This document shows positions 27,366 through 37,010 of a stretch of 64,000 nt of DNA, piece by piece (within the stretch, counting starts at the first letter, position 1; each line of letters begins with the position of its first letter). Source of the DNA: Rhizobium lentis (GTDB lineage: Bacteria; Pseudomonadota; Alphaproteobacteria; Rhizobiales; Rhizobiaceae); contig NZ_CP071454.1 of assembly GCF_017352135.1 (NCBI RefSeq), positions 1,302,501 through 1,366,500 on the forward strand, read 5' to 3'. Below the pieces are notes generated by a model that saw nothing but the letters and a program-made list of their open reading frames with translations, did not search any database and was not told the origin of the DNA. The position numbers and the translations under genes are program-made.

Positions 27366-28277
27366 ATGATCATTTCGTTCGACATCGGCGGCTCCGCCAT
27401 CAAGGGCGGCATCGCCCGCTCCGAAACTGACATCGTCCCCCTTGGCCGCCGGCCAACACCGAAGGATGATTTTGCCGCTTTCGTCGATACCCTGCGCGCC
27501 ATCATCGCCGAGACCGGCGAGGAGCCGAGCCGGATTGCGCTATCCATCGCCGGCGTCGTCGATCCCGATACGCAGCGGCTGACCTGCGCCAACATTCCCT
27601 GCATCCACGGCCGCACGCTCGCGGCTGACCTTGAAGCCGAACTCGGCTTGGCCGTGCTGATCGCCAACGATGCCGATTGTTTCGCGATTGCCGAAGCCGG
27701 CCTCGGCGCCGGCCGCGGCCACCGCATTGTCTTCGGCGCTATCCTCGGCACCGGCGTCGGCGGCGGGCTGGTTGCCGACGGACGCCTGGTCAACGAGGCC
27801 GGCGGCTTTGCCGGCGAATGGGGTCACGGACCGATCATCGCATCCTCGGCCGGCAATCCGCCCGCAGCCATTCCCGCCTATGCCTGCGGCTGCGGTCAGA
27901 AGGGCTGCGTCGACACTGTCGGCGGCGCCCGCGGCCTGGAGCGCCTGCACAAGACGCTGCATGATCTCGACCTCTCCAGCGAAGAGATTATCAATGCCTG
28001 GCGGCAGGACGAGGAAAGGGCGACACGGACGATCGATGTCTATGTCGATCTCGTCGCTTCGCCGCTTGCACTGACGATCAACATCACCGGCGCCACCATC
28101 GTGCCGGTCGGTGGCGGGCTGTCCAACGTCGGACCGCTCCTCGCCGAGCTCGACCAAGCCGTGCGTACGCGCATCCTGCGCAAGTTCGACCGGCCGCTGG
28201 TGGTGCGCAGCCAATGCCGCATCGAACCCGGCCTGATCGGCGCGGCGCTTTTGGGCTTGAGGGCCGAAGCGGCCTGA
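27366..28277 (+). CDS. nagK: ROK-family N-acetylglucosamine kinase
   Basis: A 303-residue ROK kinase. ATP-binding motif DIGGSAIKGGI at the N-terminus, catalytic Asp in ANDADCFA near residue 102, GTGVGGGLV, and the zinc-binding ROK signature GHGPI-x-CGCGQKGCVDTV. The substrate is probably N-acetylglucosamine because the convergent neighbour encodes a beta-N-acetylhexosaminidase, which releases it. Glucose or other hexoses remain possible. ATG at 27366; the ribosome-binding site is weak. Confidence 0.85.
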   Translation: MIISFDIGGSAIKGGIARSETDIVPLGRRPTPKDDFAAFVDTLRAIIAETGEEPSRIALSIAGVVDPDTQRLTCANIPCIHGRTLAADLEAELGLAVLIANDADCFAIAEAGLGAGRGHRIVFGAILGTGVGGGLVADGRLVNEAGGFAGEWGHGPIIASSAGNPPAAIPAYACGCGQKGCVDTVGGARGLERLHKTLHDLDLSSEEIINAWRQDEERATRTIDVYVDLVASPLALTINITGATIVPVGGGLSNVGPLLAELDQAVRTRILRKFDRPLVVRSQCRIEPGLIGAALLGLRAEAA

Positions 28278-28290
28278 CAGGCCTTGCTAT

Positions 28291-28333
28291 TGCTCTAGAC
28301 TAAACCGCCAAAGCGCGACCTTTTCTTAGAGCA
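28291..28333. terminator. Inverted repeat between convergent nagK and hexosaminidase genes
   Basis: TGCTCTA (28291-28297) and TAGAGCA (28327-28333) face each other across 29 bp that include TTTTCTT. It fills the 48-bp convergent gap and may end transcription from both sides; the arms are short, so the call is tentative. Confidence 0.4.
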
Positions 28334-30230
28334 CCGGCCACATCCGCACGATCGCTGCAAACCGGTCCCAATCCTTGCGTGCCAAAGGCGTCCACGCGGC
28401 TTCAGCCACGGCCGACAGCCGCGGGAAGACCAGCCGGTTGAAATAGGCGCGGGACGCGAAGTTCTCGGTCCAGATGCAGGCCTGGATGCCCCGCAACTTC
28501 GCCTGCACGGCCTCCGGAAGCTCCGCCTCGTAGGCGTAAGTGTGTTCCGGCGGCGCGTAACCTGCCCAACTCGCGCCGGGCTCGTCCCAAGCTTCCGCCT
28601 GCGCCATGTCGAGATAATAGGCCTGGCCCGGCGTCATCACCACGTCGTAGCCTCCCTGCGCCAGCTCGATACCGACGGTCAGCTTTTCCCAGGCCATCAG
28701 CAGCGTCCCGTCGGGCTCGACGCCGCCGCCGTGCGCGACCTCGTTCCAGCCGGCTAGCTTCCTGCCGCGCTCCGACAGCATGGTCTTGACGCGTTTGAGG
28801 AAATAGGACTGCAGCTCGGCGGTGCCGGCAAGCTTCTCCCGCTCCATCAGCGCCTTGCAGAGCGGCGAGGAAAGCCAGGCGCCCTTCGCCACCTCGTCGC
28901 CGCCGATGTGGATATATTCGCTAGGAAACAGCGTCACCATCTCATCGAACACCTTGCCGAGAAATTCATAGGTGAATTCCACCGCCGGGTTGAGGGCATT
29001 GTTGGAGTAACCCTGCACCGCGCGGTAGCTGTCCGGTGACTCCTGCCCGTCGACGAGTTCGGGCAGCGAGAGCAGCGTCGCGGTGCTGTGTCCGGGAATA
29101 TCTATTTCCGGCACGACCTCGATATGCAACGCGGCCGCATGCGCAACGATCTGCCTCACCTCCTCCTGCCTGTAATGGCCCGAGCGCGTTTCCGCCCCGT
29201 CGCCGAGCTGCGGCACAAGTACTTCGTCAGGTCCGCGCCGCCCACCGATTTCCGTCAGCGCCGGATAAGCCTTGATCTCCAGCCGCCAGGCTTCGTCGTC
29301 GGTCAGGTGCCAATGGAAAATGTTGAGCTTGTTCCAGGCGAGGATATCGATCAGCCGCATGATATCCGACACCGGGTAGAACTGCCGGGATACGTCCAGA
29401 TGGCAGCCGCGCCAGCCATGACGCGGCTGATCCGCGATCGCGCCGAAATTCGGGAACTTGAAGATCTCCCGTTCCGCGCGGGCGCCGTGCAGCAGTTGGG
29501 CCAGGCTGATCAGCCCGTAGTGCCGGCCGGCGGCATCCGCGCTGGAAAGCACGATCTCATGCGCGGAGAAGCGCAGCTCGTAGGCGAAGGCGGCGATCGA
29601 TGATTCGATCATGAAACGAACGGCCCGGCCGCTTTTTACGGCGCAGAGCGAGAACGGCACCTTTTCGGTCGGATAGAGCCGTTGATAAAGCGAGACAACC
29701 ACCGACACGGCTTTGATCGCATCGGGCCGCGTCCTCTCGGCCGGATAGAGGATATCAGGCAGCCCTCCCGCCTTTAGTCCGAGCGACATCGGCCAGGGCA
29801 GAAGCGAATAAGGTTCCTCGACCCGGTCCGGCGACAGGAGCGGCGGCGGTGCAGCGCCATCCCTGCCGTCGAGAAGGAGAGGCCCGAAGGCGACAGGAAC
29901 GTATCGGCCGTCGCCGAGTGTCAGATAGGCGGATTTGACGCCCGCTGTCAGATGTTTTGGCGCTCTGGTCAATCCATCCACCGAGAACCGCCAGCGCCCG
30001 CCGGGGGGAATGCTCAGCCCCTCGGGCGGCAGGAATTCGTGGAAATGCGCGACCTGTCGCTTGAGGCTGCCGCCGTCGCAGACATGCTTCTCGGCAATCC
30101 GTGTCTCGGAGGTATAGGCGAGCGAGAAGCCGGACAGCGCCTCGGTCGAAAGGTTGAAGAGCGTGAAGGTTAGGCACCCGAAACTGCCTTCGACCGGGCG
30201 CCAGCTTGTTTCCAGACGATACTCGGCCAT
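28326..30230 (-). CDS. Beta-N-acetylhexosaminidase, GH20
   Basis: A 634-residue family 20 glycoside hydrolase that removes terminal N-acetylglucosamine or N-acetylgalactosamine by substrate-assisted catalysis. The catalytic Asp-Glu pair is D445-E446 in HIGGDEVAKGAW. GWRGCHLDVSRQFYPVSDI and KLNIFHWHLTDDEAWRLEIK are diagnostic of the barrel domain; residues 1-260 hold the non-catalytic N-terminal domain. There is no obvious signal peptide at MAEYRLETSW, so a cytoplasmic role on imported chitobiose-type fragments is likely. ATG 30230. Confidence 0.91.
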   Translation of the reverse strand: MAEYRLETSWRPVEGSFGCLTFTLFNLSTEALSGFSLAYTSETRIAEKHVCDGGSLKRQVAHFHEFLPPEGLSIPPGGRWRFSVDGLTRAPKHLTAGVKSAYLTLGDGRYVPVAFGPLLLDGRDGAAPPPLLSPDRVEEPYSLLPWPMSLGLKAGGLPDILYPAERTRPDAIKAVSVVVSLYQRLYPTEKVPFSLCAVKSGRAVRFMIESSIAAFAYELRFSAHEIVLSSADAAGRHYGLISLAQLLHGARAEREIFKFPNFGAIADQPRHGWRGCHLDVSRQFYPVSDIMRLIDILAWNKLNIFHWHLTDDEAWRLEIKAYPALTEIGGRRGPDEVLVPQLGDGAETRSGHYRQEEVRQIVAHAAALHIEVVPEIDIPGHSTATLLSLPELVDGQESPDSYRAVQGYSNNALNPAVEFTYEFLGKVFDEMVTLFPSEYIHIGGDEVAKGAWLSSPLCKALMEREKLAGTAELQSYFLKRVKTMLSERGRKLAGWNEVAHGGGVEPDGTLLMAWEKLTVGIELAQGGYDVVMTPGQAYYLDMAQAEAWDEPGASWAGYAPPEHTYAYEAELPEAVQAKLRGIQACIWTENFASRAYFNRLVFPRLSAVAEAAWTPLARKDWDRFAAIVRMWPVL

Positions 30231-30392
30231 GGTCGCGCCCTTCCCATCAATGAACAGCCGGGTTCGCGGCGAGTGTACCGGCCGCACAAGCTTAGCTTTT
30301 TCGAGGCGGCAGTGGAATCGCCGCGAACCGAGGGAACCAGACCTCGGCGAGAAATCCGCTGCGACAGGCTGGGTGATAAGCTGTGGCTAAGG

Positions 30393-30422
30393 AAAACGAC
30401 GCGGCTTTCGCCGCGCCGTTTT
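30393..30422 (-). terminator. Terminator of the RND efflux operon
   Basis: A near-perfect hairpin: AAAACG-A-CGCGGC pairs with GCCGCG-C-CGTTTT around a 4-nt loop, with one mismatch. The outer A/T pairs supply a T-run on either strand. It starts right at the RND stop codon on the minus strand. Confidence 0.7.
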
Positions 30423-33400
30423 CACTCGGCTGCCAACGCCGGCGGATGTCTGACATCCGCCTCTTCCTGGAGGGCGTCGGCATCCCGGCCCGGCTCGTCC
30501 TTCACCTTCGGCTCCCGGCCGAAGAAAAGCGCGTAGCCGGCGGGCAGAACCAGAATGGTGAGCACTGTGGCAACCAGGATGCCGCCCATCATTGCGTAGG
30601 CGAGCGGACCCCAGAAGACGCCGCGCGAAATCGGGATCAGCGCCAGAACGGCGGTTAGCGCCGTCAGCATGATCGGCCGGAAACGCCGTACGGCCGCCCC
30701 GACGATCGCCTCCTGCCGATGCATGCCCGCCTTGATGTCCTGGTCGATCTGGTCGACCAGGATGATCGAGTTGCGCATGATGATGCCGAGCAGCGCGATG
30801 ACGCCGAGGATCGCCACGAAGCCGAAGGGCGCGCCGCTGATCAGCAAGGCTGCCGCAGCGCCGATGATGCCGAGCGGCCCGGTGGCAAGCACCAGCATCG
30901 CCTTGCCGAAATGCTGCAGCTGGACCATCAGCAGCACGACGATGACGGCGAGCATGATCGGCGCCTTGGCGGCGATCGACATCTGGCTTTCCGCCGCATC
31001 CTCGGCGCCGCCCTGGATCTCGACATTGTAGCCGGCCGGCAGGCTGTCGCGCAGGTCCTTCATATCGGCATACATCTTCATGACAACGTCGTTCGGCTGT
31101 ACACCATCAGGCAGCGTCGCACGCACGGTGATCGTCGGCAGCCGGTTGCGCCGCCACTCGATGCCCTGTTCCGTGACGGGCACGACCTTGGCGACCTGCG
31201 AGACCGGCACGAAGCCGCCGAAATCCGTCGGCACATAGACCGAGTTGACCGCCGACAGCAGCGAGCGGCTGGCATCGGGTTCGCGGGCAACGATCGAGAC
31301 CGTCTCCTCGCCGTCGCGAAAATCGTCGAGCGGCGCACCAGACATGGCGGTCTGCAGCATATGGCGCACACGTTGCGAGGTGACGCCGAGCGCCCGGGCG
31401 CGGTCCTGGTCGATCACCAGCTTCATCGCCGGCACCTGCTCCAGCCAATCGTCATGGATGGCGCCGAGCATAGGGTTGGCCGTAAAGCGCGCCTTCACCT
31501 GGTCGGCGATTTCACGCACTTCCTGACGGTCGGGCCCCATGATCCGCATCTGCACGGGCCAGCCCGTCGGCGGGCCGAGGAAGAGGCGGTCGACCTTGCC
31601 ACGGATTTCGGGGAAGTCCTCCGCGAGGATGGTGCGCAGCTTGACGATCAGCCGTTCGCGCGCCGGTTCGTCATTGGCCATCACGAGAAGCTGGGCGAAG
31701 TTCGGATTGCGCAACTGCTGATCGAGCGGCAGGAAGAAGCGCGGCGCGCCCTCGCCGATATAGGTGGCGATGAACCGCTTGTCGGGATCGGCCATCATCT
31801 TGGCTTCGAGCGCCTTTGCCTGCACCTCGACTTCCCGGATGCTGGTGCCCTCGGGCAGCCACAGATCGACGAGGATTTCCGGCCGCGAGGATTGCGGGAA
31901 GAAATTCTGCGGAATGAACTGGAAGGCCCAGAGGCTGGTAACGAAAGTGCCGAGCGTCAGGAGCAGTACGATGACCCGATGGCGAACCGCCCAGGCGACC
32001 GTACCGCGTAGCCGGCGATAGAAGCTAGTATCGAAGGCATCGTGATGCTCGCCGGCGTGGTGGCGCTGCTTGAGGATCATATAGCCGAGCCACGGCGTGA
32101 AATAGACCGCGACGAACCACGAAGTGACCAGCGCGATGCCGACGACATAAAACAGCGAACGCACGTATTCGCCCGCCGTCGATGCGGCAAAACCCACGGG
32201 AATGAAGCCGGCCGTGGTGATGAGCGTCCCTGTCAGCATCGGGAAGGCGGTCGAGGAATAGGCGAAGCTTGCCGCGTCGATCTTGACCAGCCCCTCCTCC
32301 AGCTTTCGCTCCATCATCTCGACGACGATCATCGCATCGTCGACGAGCAGGCCGAGCGCGATGATGAGCGCGCCGAGCGAGATGCGCTGCAGGTCGATGC
32401 CGAGTTCGTACATCAGCGCGAAGGTAGCGGCGAGCACCAGCGGAATGGCGATGGCGATGACGAGGCCGGAGCGCCAGCCGATCGACAGGAACGAGACGAC
32501 GAGCACGATGATGAGGGCTTCGCCGAGCGCATGCATGAATTCGCTGATCGCATCCGTCACCACGTCGGGCTGGTTGGCGATCTGATCGACGGCGACGCCG
32601 TAAGGCAGCGATTCCTCGAAGCGCTGATAGGTCGCCTCCACATCCTTGCCGACATCGGTGACGTTGAAGCCCTTGGCCATAACGACGCCGACCTGAACGC
32701 TGTCGTGACCGTTGAAACGATATTTGCGCTGATAGGGATCTTCGAGACCGGAACTGACGGTGGCGATGTCGCCGAGGCGCGTCACCTGACCGCCGGCGCG
32801 CAGACGCAGTTCGCGGATATCGGCCGCCTTCTTCACATCGCCCTCGACCGAGATGCGCACCGAGCGCACGCCCGTATCGACCGAACCCGCCGGATCGACA
32901 TTGTTCTGGCCCCTGACGGCGTTCTGCAGGTCGAGGATTGTCAGGCCGCGCTCGGCGAGCGCCTTGGACGAGACGTCGATATAGATCTTCTCAGGCTGGT
33001 CGCCGATGATCACAGCCTTTTCGACACCCGCCGTCGTCAGCAGCATGTCGCGCGCCTGGATCGCGAATTTCTTCAGTTCCGGATAGGAATAGCCATCGCC
33101 GCTGATCGAATGCAGCGTGATGAAGGTATCGCCGAATTCGTCGTTGAAATAGGGGCCGAGCAGCCCCTGCGGCAGCTCGCTGGAGATGTCGCCGACCTTC
33201 TTGCGCACCTGGTAGAAGGCGTCCGCCACATCCTTCGAATTCGTGTCGCCCTTGACCTGCAGGGTGATGATCGCGCTGCCCGCCCGCGTATAGGACTTGA
33301 CCCAGTCGATATGCGGCGTTTCCTGCAGCTTGCGTTCGATCTTGTTGACGACCTGATCTTCCATTTCCTGGATGGAAGCGCCCGGCCAGATCGCCTGCAC

Positions 33401-33568
33401 GACCATGACGCGGAAGGTGAATTCGGGATCCTCGCGCTGACCCATGCGCATCAGGCCGAGCACGCCGGTGATGATGATCAGTCCGAAGAGGAAGCGGGCG
33501 ATGCTCGGATGGCCGATCGCCCAGCGCGACAGATTGAAGGGCCGCTTGTCGGTGGTGGTGGCATCCAT
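30422..33568 (-). CDS. RND multidrug efflux transporter (inner-membrane pump)
   Basis: A 1048-residue RND pump with the usual plan: N-terminal helix RFLFGLIIITGVLGL, a large periplasmic loop (about 40-330), six helices, a second periplasmic loop (about 560-870) and six more helices. The proton-relay pair Asp-Asp is in helix 4, LGLLVDDAMIVVEMMER. It exports hydrophobic or toxic compounds using proton flow, with the adaptor encoded 23 bp upstream. No outer-membrane channel gene lies in the operon, so it must borrow a TolC-like protein. The pump is closer to AcrB-like drug pumps without a MexB-length loop than to metal pumps. Confidence 0.93.
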   Translation of the reverse strand: MDATTTDKRPFNLSRWAIGHPSIARFLFGLIIITGVLGLMRMGQREDPEFTFRVMVVQAIWPGASIQEMEDQVVNKIERKLQETPHIDWVKSYTRAGSAIITLQVKGDTNSKDVADAFYQVRKKVGDISSELPQGLLGPYFNDEFGDTFITLHSISGDGYSYPELKKFAIQARDMLLTTAGVEKAVIIGDQPEKIYIDVSSKALAERGLTILDLQNAVRGQNNVDPAGSVDTGVRSVRISVEGDVKKAADIRELRLRAGGQVTRLGDIATVSSGLEDPYQRKYRFNGHDSVQVGVVMAKGFNVTDVGKDVEATYQRFEESLPYGVAVDQIANQPDVVTDAISEFMHALGEALIIVLVVSFLSIGWRSGLVIAIAIPLVLAATFALMYELGIDLQRISLGALIIALGLLVDDAMIVVEMMERKLEEGLVKIDAASFAYSSTAFPMLTGTLITTAGFIPVGFAASTAGEYVRSLFYVVGIALVTSWFVAVYFTPWLGYMILKQRHHAGEHHDAFDTSFYRRLRGTVAWAVRHRVIVLLLTLGTFVTSLWAFQFIPQNFFPQSSRPEILVDLWLPEGTSIREVEVQAKALEAKMMADPDKRFIATYIGEGAPRFFLPLDQQLRNPNFAQLLVMANDEPARERLIVKLRTILAEDFPEIRGKVDRLFLGPPTGWPVQMRIMGPDRQEVREIADQVKARFTANPMLGAIHDDWLEQVPAMKLVIDQDRARALGVTSQRVRHMLQTAMSGAPLDDFRDGEETVSIVAREPDASRSLLSAVNSVYVPTDFGGFVPVSQVAKVVPVTEQGIEWRRNRLPTITVRATLPDGVQPNDVVMKMYADMKDLRDSLPAGYNVEIQGGAEDAAESQMSIAAKAPIMLAVIVVLLMVQLQHFGKAMLVLATGPLGIIGAAAALLISGAPFGFVAILGVIALLGIIMRNSIILVDQIDQDIKAGMHRQEAIVGAAVRRFRPIMLTALTAVLALIPISRGVFWGPLAYAMMGGILVATVLTILVLPAGYALFFGREPKVKDEPGRDADALQEEADVRHPPALAAE

Positions 33569-33591
33569 GGTCCTGTCCTCTTATGACGCGA

Positions 33592-34731
33592 TCAGCGGAC
33601 GGTCTGGTCGGTATCGGCCAAGGCCGACTGCTGGTTCGGCACCCTCACCTTCAGGTTCTCGCTCATGAACTGCGTGCCGGCAGAAATGACGAGATCGCCG
33701 GTATCGAGGCCTTCGCTCACATGCACGCCGTCGCCCGTGAAATCGGCGACCTTGATGTCGCGGCCATGCACGGTCGCCGTGTCGCGGTCGACGGTCCAGA
33801 CCATCTGCTTGCCGTCCTTTTCGGCCAGCGCGCTGAGCGGAATCGAGACATAGCTGTTGGCGTTGCTGACATCGGCCTCGATCGTCGCCGTCATGCCGAG
33901 CAGAACCTGCGGATCGTTCGGCAGGCTCACCCGAACCGCAAAGGTGCGCGACTGCTGGTCGGCGCTACCGGAAACCTCGCGCACCTTGCCGTCGAGTATC
34001 AGCTTGTCGTCGGCCCAGAAGCTCGCCTTGACCGTTTTGCCCGGCCTGAATTCGGCAATGTCGCTTTCCGGAACCGCGATCTGCACTTCCTTCTCGCCGT
34101 CGACGGCGACGGTGACGACGGCGGCGCCGGAGCCGACGACCTGGCCGATATCGGCATTGATCGCGGTGACGATGCCGTTCTGGCCGGCCTTAAGCTCGGT
34201 ATAGCTCACCTGGTTCTTCGCCTGGTCGAGCGCCGAAAGCGCGGCATCGCGCTGCGAGATCGCCTGGTCATGGCTGAGTGCGGCCTGTTCGAGCTGCGAC
34301 TTCGGGGCGACGTTCTTGTCGAACAGCTGCTCGGCGCGTCTATTGGCGAGGTCGGCGGTTTCGACGGCTCTTTCGGCCGCGGCGAGATTGGCTTCCGCCG
34401 TCTTCACCGCCAGCTGGTAATCCGTGGAGTCGACGCGGGCCAGAACGTCGCCCGGCGTCACCCGGTCGCCGATATCGACCAGGCGTTCGGTGATCTTGCC
34501 CGCGACACGGAAACCGAGGTTCATCTCGGTGCGCGCCTTGACCGAGCCGGAATAATCGAGCTTGCGGCTGTCGCCGGCCTTGGCGATCTCCACGACCTTC
34601 ACTGGTCGGACGACTTGCTTGACCTCAGCCTTCTCTTCCGAGCAGGCGGCAACGCCGAGGCCGATGGCGCTGACGAGCGCGAGACGGATGACGGACGGCA
34701 TGCGATGGCTGAGGGTCTTGAGCGAAAACAT
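33592..34731 (-). CDS. RND periplasmic adaptor lipoprotein (membrane fusion protein)
   Basis: A 379-residue HlyD/AcrA-type adaptor. The signal ends in the lipobox GVAAC, so the mature protein is probably lipid-anchored. The halves of the lipoyl domain (FRVAGKITERLVDIGDRVTP and ELKAGQNGIVTAINADIGQV) flank an alpha-helical hairpin with coiled-coil character (about 105-165). I chose ATG 34731, eight bases after AGGAG; a GTG three codons upstream is an alternative. It links the pump to an outer-membrane channel. Confidence 0.92.
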   Translation of the reverse strand: MFSLKTLSHRMPSVIRLALVSAIGLGVAACSEEKAEVKQVVRPVKVVEIAKAGDSRKLDYSGSVKARTEMNLGFRVAGKITERLVDIGDRVTPGDVLARVDSTDYQLAVKTAEANLAAAERAVETADLANRRAEQLFDKNVAPKSQLEQAALSHDQAISQRDAALSALDQAKNQVSYTELKAGQNGIVTAINADIGQVVGSGAAVVTVAVDGEKEVQIAVPESDIAEFRPGKTVKASFWADDKLILDGKVREVSGSADQQSRTFAVRVSLPNDPQVLLGMTATIEADVSNANSYVSIPLSALAEKDGKQMVWTVDRDTATVHGRDIKVADFTGDGVHVSEGLDTGDLVISAGTQFMSENLKVRVPNQQSALADTDQTVR

Positions 34732-34780
34732 CGTCCGCACTCCTGGATCGTTTCGGGGGATCGACGGCGGCTGCCGTCTA

Positions 34781-35389
34781 TTATTTCTTCAACGCCTTGA
34801 TCACGTAGTCGATCAGTTCGTCGACGCTTGCGCGGTTCGTCTTGGCGAGACATTGCGCCACCATCTGCGGATGACAGAGCGTGTTCGTCGCCGCGCCGAA
34901 GCAGCGCGAAGCAACGACCGGGTCCTGCTCGGCGAACTCACCGGCTGCAATGCCTTCGGCAATGATTTCGGCGATGAGGTCATGGATGCGGTCGATGTGT
35001 TTTTCGATGACGTGCCAGTCGCGCTCGATCGCGACGACGATCATCTCGTGCACCTTCATCTCGTCGAGCATCACATCCCGCGTCATCTGGTGCTGGGCTT
35101 CGACATAGCGGCGCAGGCGTTCGCTTGCGCTGATCGGCTGATGGCGGATGTCGTAAGCCATCTGATAGGCGGCGGCGAGCATGCGTCCGCAGAGCGCCTG
35201 GTGGATTTCCACCTTCGATGCGAAGAAGCGATAGATATTGGCTGGGGACATACCGAGGTCGCGCGCGATATCGGCCACCGTCGTCTTGCTATAGCCATAG
35301 TGCCGGAACAGCCGCTCGGCCGCATCGAGAATGCGCGTGACATTCTCCTGCCGCGTAACGTCGAGCGTATTTTCCGCGATCTCGTCCAT
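34781..35389 (-). CDS. TetR-family repressor of the efflux operon
   Basis: A 202-residue TetR/AcrR-type regulator. Helix-turn-helix at residues about 17-60 (ILDAAERLFRHYGYSKTTVA, GMSPANIYRFFASK). The C-terminal ligand pocket ends in a long amphipathic region. It is the first gene of the efflux operon, 49 bp upstream of the adaptor, and a very long inverted repeat lies 17 bp upstream of its start, so it most likely represses its own operon and is released by pump substrates. Confidence 0.92.
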   Translation of the reverse strand: MDEIAENTLDVTRQENVTRILDAAERLFRHYGYSKTTVADIARDLGMSPANIYRFFASKVEIHQALCGRMLAAAYQMAYDIRHQPISASERLRRYVEAQHQMTRDVMLDEMKVHEMIVVAIERDWHVIEKHIDRIHDLIAEIIAEGIAAGEFAEQDPVVASRCFGAATNTLCHPQMVAQCLAKTNRASVDELIDYVIKALKK

Positions 35390-35405
35390 TTTTCGATGCC
35401 TCGAA

Positions 35406-35441
35406 TTACGACTGACGAATTTTGAATTTCGTCAGTCGTAA
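35406..35441. promoter_or_regulatory. 36-bp operator palindrome upstream of the efflux operon
   Basis: Perfect 14-bp arms (TTACGACTGACGAA at 35406-35419 and TTCGTCAGTCGTAA at 35428-35441) around an 8-bp AT-rich centre. The CTGAC/GTCAG core resembles sites of AcrR/TtgR-type repressors. It sits just before the TetR start codon. Confidence 0.8.
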
Positions 35442-35556
35442 GCCTTCAAACATCATTTGTCAATCTCCGGCACACCTGTGCGGCTGCCGCGACGAGCGTT
35501 GTCGGCAGAAGGCGAGAATGTTCTGAAGCGGCGCAATGATGGAAGACGGACGCAAA

Positions 35557-35592
35557 CGAAAAGTGCCGCGGCGTCAAACGCGCGCGGCACTT
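35557..35592 (-). terminator. Terminator of the osmC-like gene
   Basis: A 10-bp stem (AAGTGCCGCG / CGCGGCACTT) with a 12-nt loop, followed on the minus strand by TTTTCGTTTG. It begins 19 bases after the OsmC stop codon. Confidence 0.75.
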
Positions 35593-35610
35593 CGTCGGCG
35601 GCGACAGGAA

Positions 35611-36042
35611 TCAGCCGAGCTTGACGTCGAGCGTGATCGGAACGGCGGCGAGCGCTTTGGAAATGGGGCAGCCGGCCTTCGCCTTGTTGGCGAGTTCGGT
35701 AAAGGTTGCCTCATCCGCGCCGGGAATGCGGCCGGAGAGCGAAAGATGGATGGCGGTGACGGCAAAGCCGCCTTCGACGCTTTCCAGCGTCACCTTGGCG
35801 GAGGTTTCCATATGCTCGGCGGTGAAGCCGGCTTCGCCGAGGATCAGCGACAGCGCCATGGTGAAGCAGCCGGCGTGGGCAGCACCGATCAGCTCTTCCG
35901 GGTTGGTGCCGGGAATGCCTTCGAAGCGGCTGGCAAAGCCGTAGGGATAATCCTTCAGGGCGCCGCTCTGCGTCGAGATCAGGCCCTTGCCGTCCTTGAG
36001 TCCACCGGCCCAATGAGCCGAAGCCGTACGATTGATCTGCAT
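35611..36042 (-). CDS. OsmC-family peroxiredoxin
   Basis: A 143-residue OsmC/Ohr-superfamily protein. The two redox cysteines are in AHAGCFTMALS (about residue 59) and KAGCPISKAL (about residue 125). The family reduces organic hydroperoxides through these thiols. The OsmC branch fits better than Ohr because of the SGRIPGADEATF and CPISKAL segments. ATG at 36042 (MQINRTASAHW). It is monocistronic, with its own terminator. Confidence 0.9.
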   Translation of the reverse strand: MQINRTASAHWAGGLKDGKGLISTQSGALKDYPYGFASRFEGIPGTNPEELIGAAHAGCFTMALSLILGEAGFTAEHMETSAKVTLESVEGGFAVTAIHLSLSGRIPGADEATFTELANKAKAGCPISKALAAVPITLDVKLG

Positions 36043-36187
36043 GCCGTCCTCCTGTTTTCGATCGTTTTCAGGAAGCGGCAGGGCGCCGCTCCATCCCTGA
36101 GGGAGATTGGATAGGCTCCCCGCCGGACAATATAACGCTCTATCCCAGGAAGACGACAGGCTCGTAAAAATCTGCGGACAAAGTCTT

Positions 36188-36970
36188 TCAGGCGGTATGT
36201 TGCAGCGCGCTGAGGCCGCCGTCGATCGTCAGGCAAGTAGCGTTCATGAACGGGCATTCGTCGGAGATCATGAAAACCGCGGCCATGGCGATCTCCTCCG
36301 GCGTTGCGATGCGCCCGCCGGGATGGAGCTTCATCGTCTCGGCTTTAGCTGCCTGCGGATCGGGGAAGCTGTTCCAGTAGTCGATCACCTTCTGTGTCGA
36401 GACATAACCCGGCGCCAGCGCGTTCACCCGGATATTGCGGGGCGCGTACTCCAAGCCCAGGGATTTCGTCATGCCGAGCAGCGCATGTTTCGCCAACGGA
36501 TAGGGAAACGTGTGCGGGATGATGGTGAAGGCATGCGTCGAAGCGATATTGAGGATGACGCCACCGCCTTGTTCGATCATAACAGGCAGCACCGCCTTGC
36601 AGCAGTTCCAAGCTCCCTTGAGATTGACATCGAAGCACCGGCTCCACTCCTCGTCTGTCGTCTTCAGCGGTTCGGCGAAGACGTTGACCCCCGCATTGTT
36701 GACGAGTGCATTCAGATGCCCGATCTCTTCATTCGCCTGCGCGACCAATGCGGTTATCGTTCCGGCATCGGTGATGTCGGCCGCCAGGAAACCAAGCCGG
36801 CCGCCGGTGCTCTGAAGCTCTTTCGCCGCCTTCGCCAGCAGCACGGCGTCGCGATCGAGGAGAAAGACCGCGGCATCCTCCCTGAGGAAAGCCTTGGCGA
36901 TCGCAAGGCCGATTCCCTGCGCAGCGCCTGTGATCAGGATGTTCTTGCCTTGCAAACGCTTGCCCATCAT
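36188..36970 (-). CDS. Short-chain dehydrogenase/reductase (sugar or polyol type)
   Basis: A 260-residue classical SDR. Cofactor motif TGAAQGIGLAIAKAF, NNAG at residues about 88-91, catalytic Ser in NIASTHAF and YPLAK (Tyr-x3-Lys). The C-terminus CLTIDGGLSALQ is typical. Two ATGs follow GGAGGAAAG; I used the first (36970). It sits directly downstream of an aldose-1-epimerase relic on the same strand, suggesting it once formed part of an aldose dehydrogenase pathway, for example L-fucose, galactose or arabinose oxidation. The substrate is not established. Confidence 0.87.
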   Translation of the reverse strand: MMGKRLQGKNILITGAAQGIGLAIAKAFLREDAAVFLLDRDAVLLAKAAKELQSTGGRLGFLAADITDAGTITALVAQANEEIGHLNALVNNAGVNVFAEPLKTTDEEWSRCFDVNLKGAWNCCKAVLPVMIEQGGGVILNIASTHAFTIIPHTFPYPLAKHALLGMTKSLGLEYAPRNIRVNALAPGYVSTQKVIDYWNSFPDPQAAKAETMKLHPGGRIATPEEIAMAAVFMISDECPFMNATCLTIDGGLSALQHTA

Positions 36971-37010
36971 CTTTCCTCCGGCTGAACCGGCAGCGACGAC
37001 ATCAGGATCG

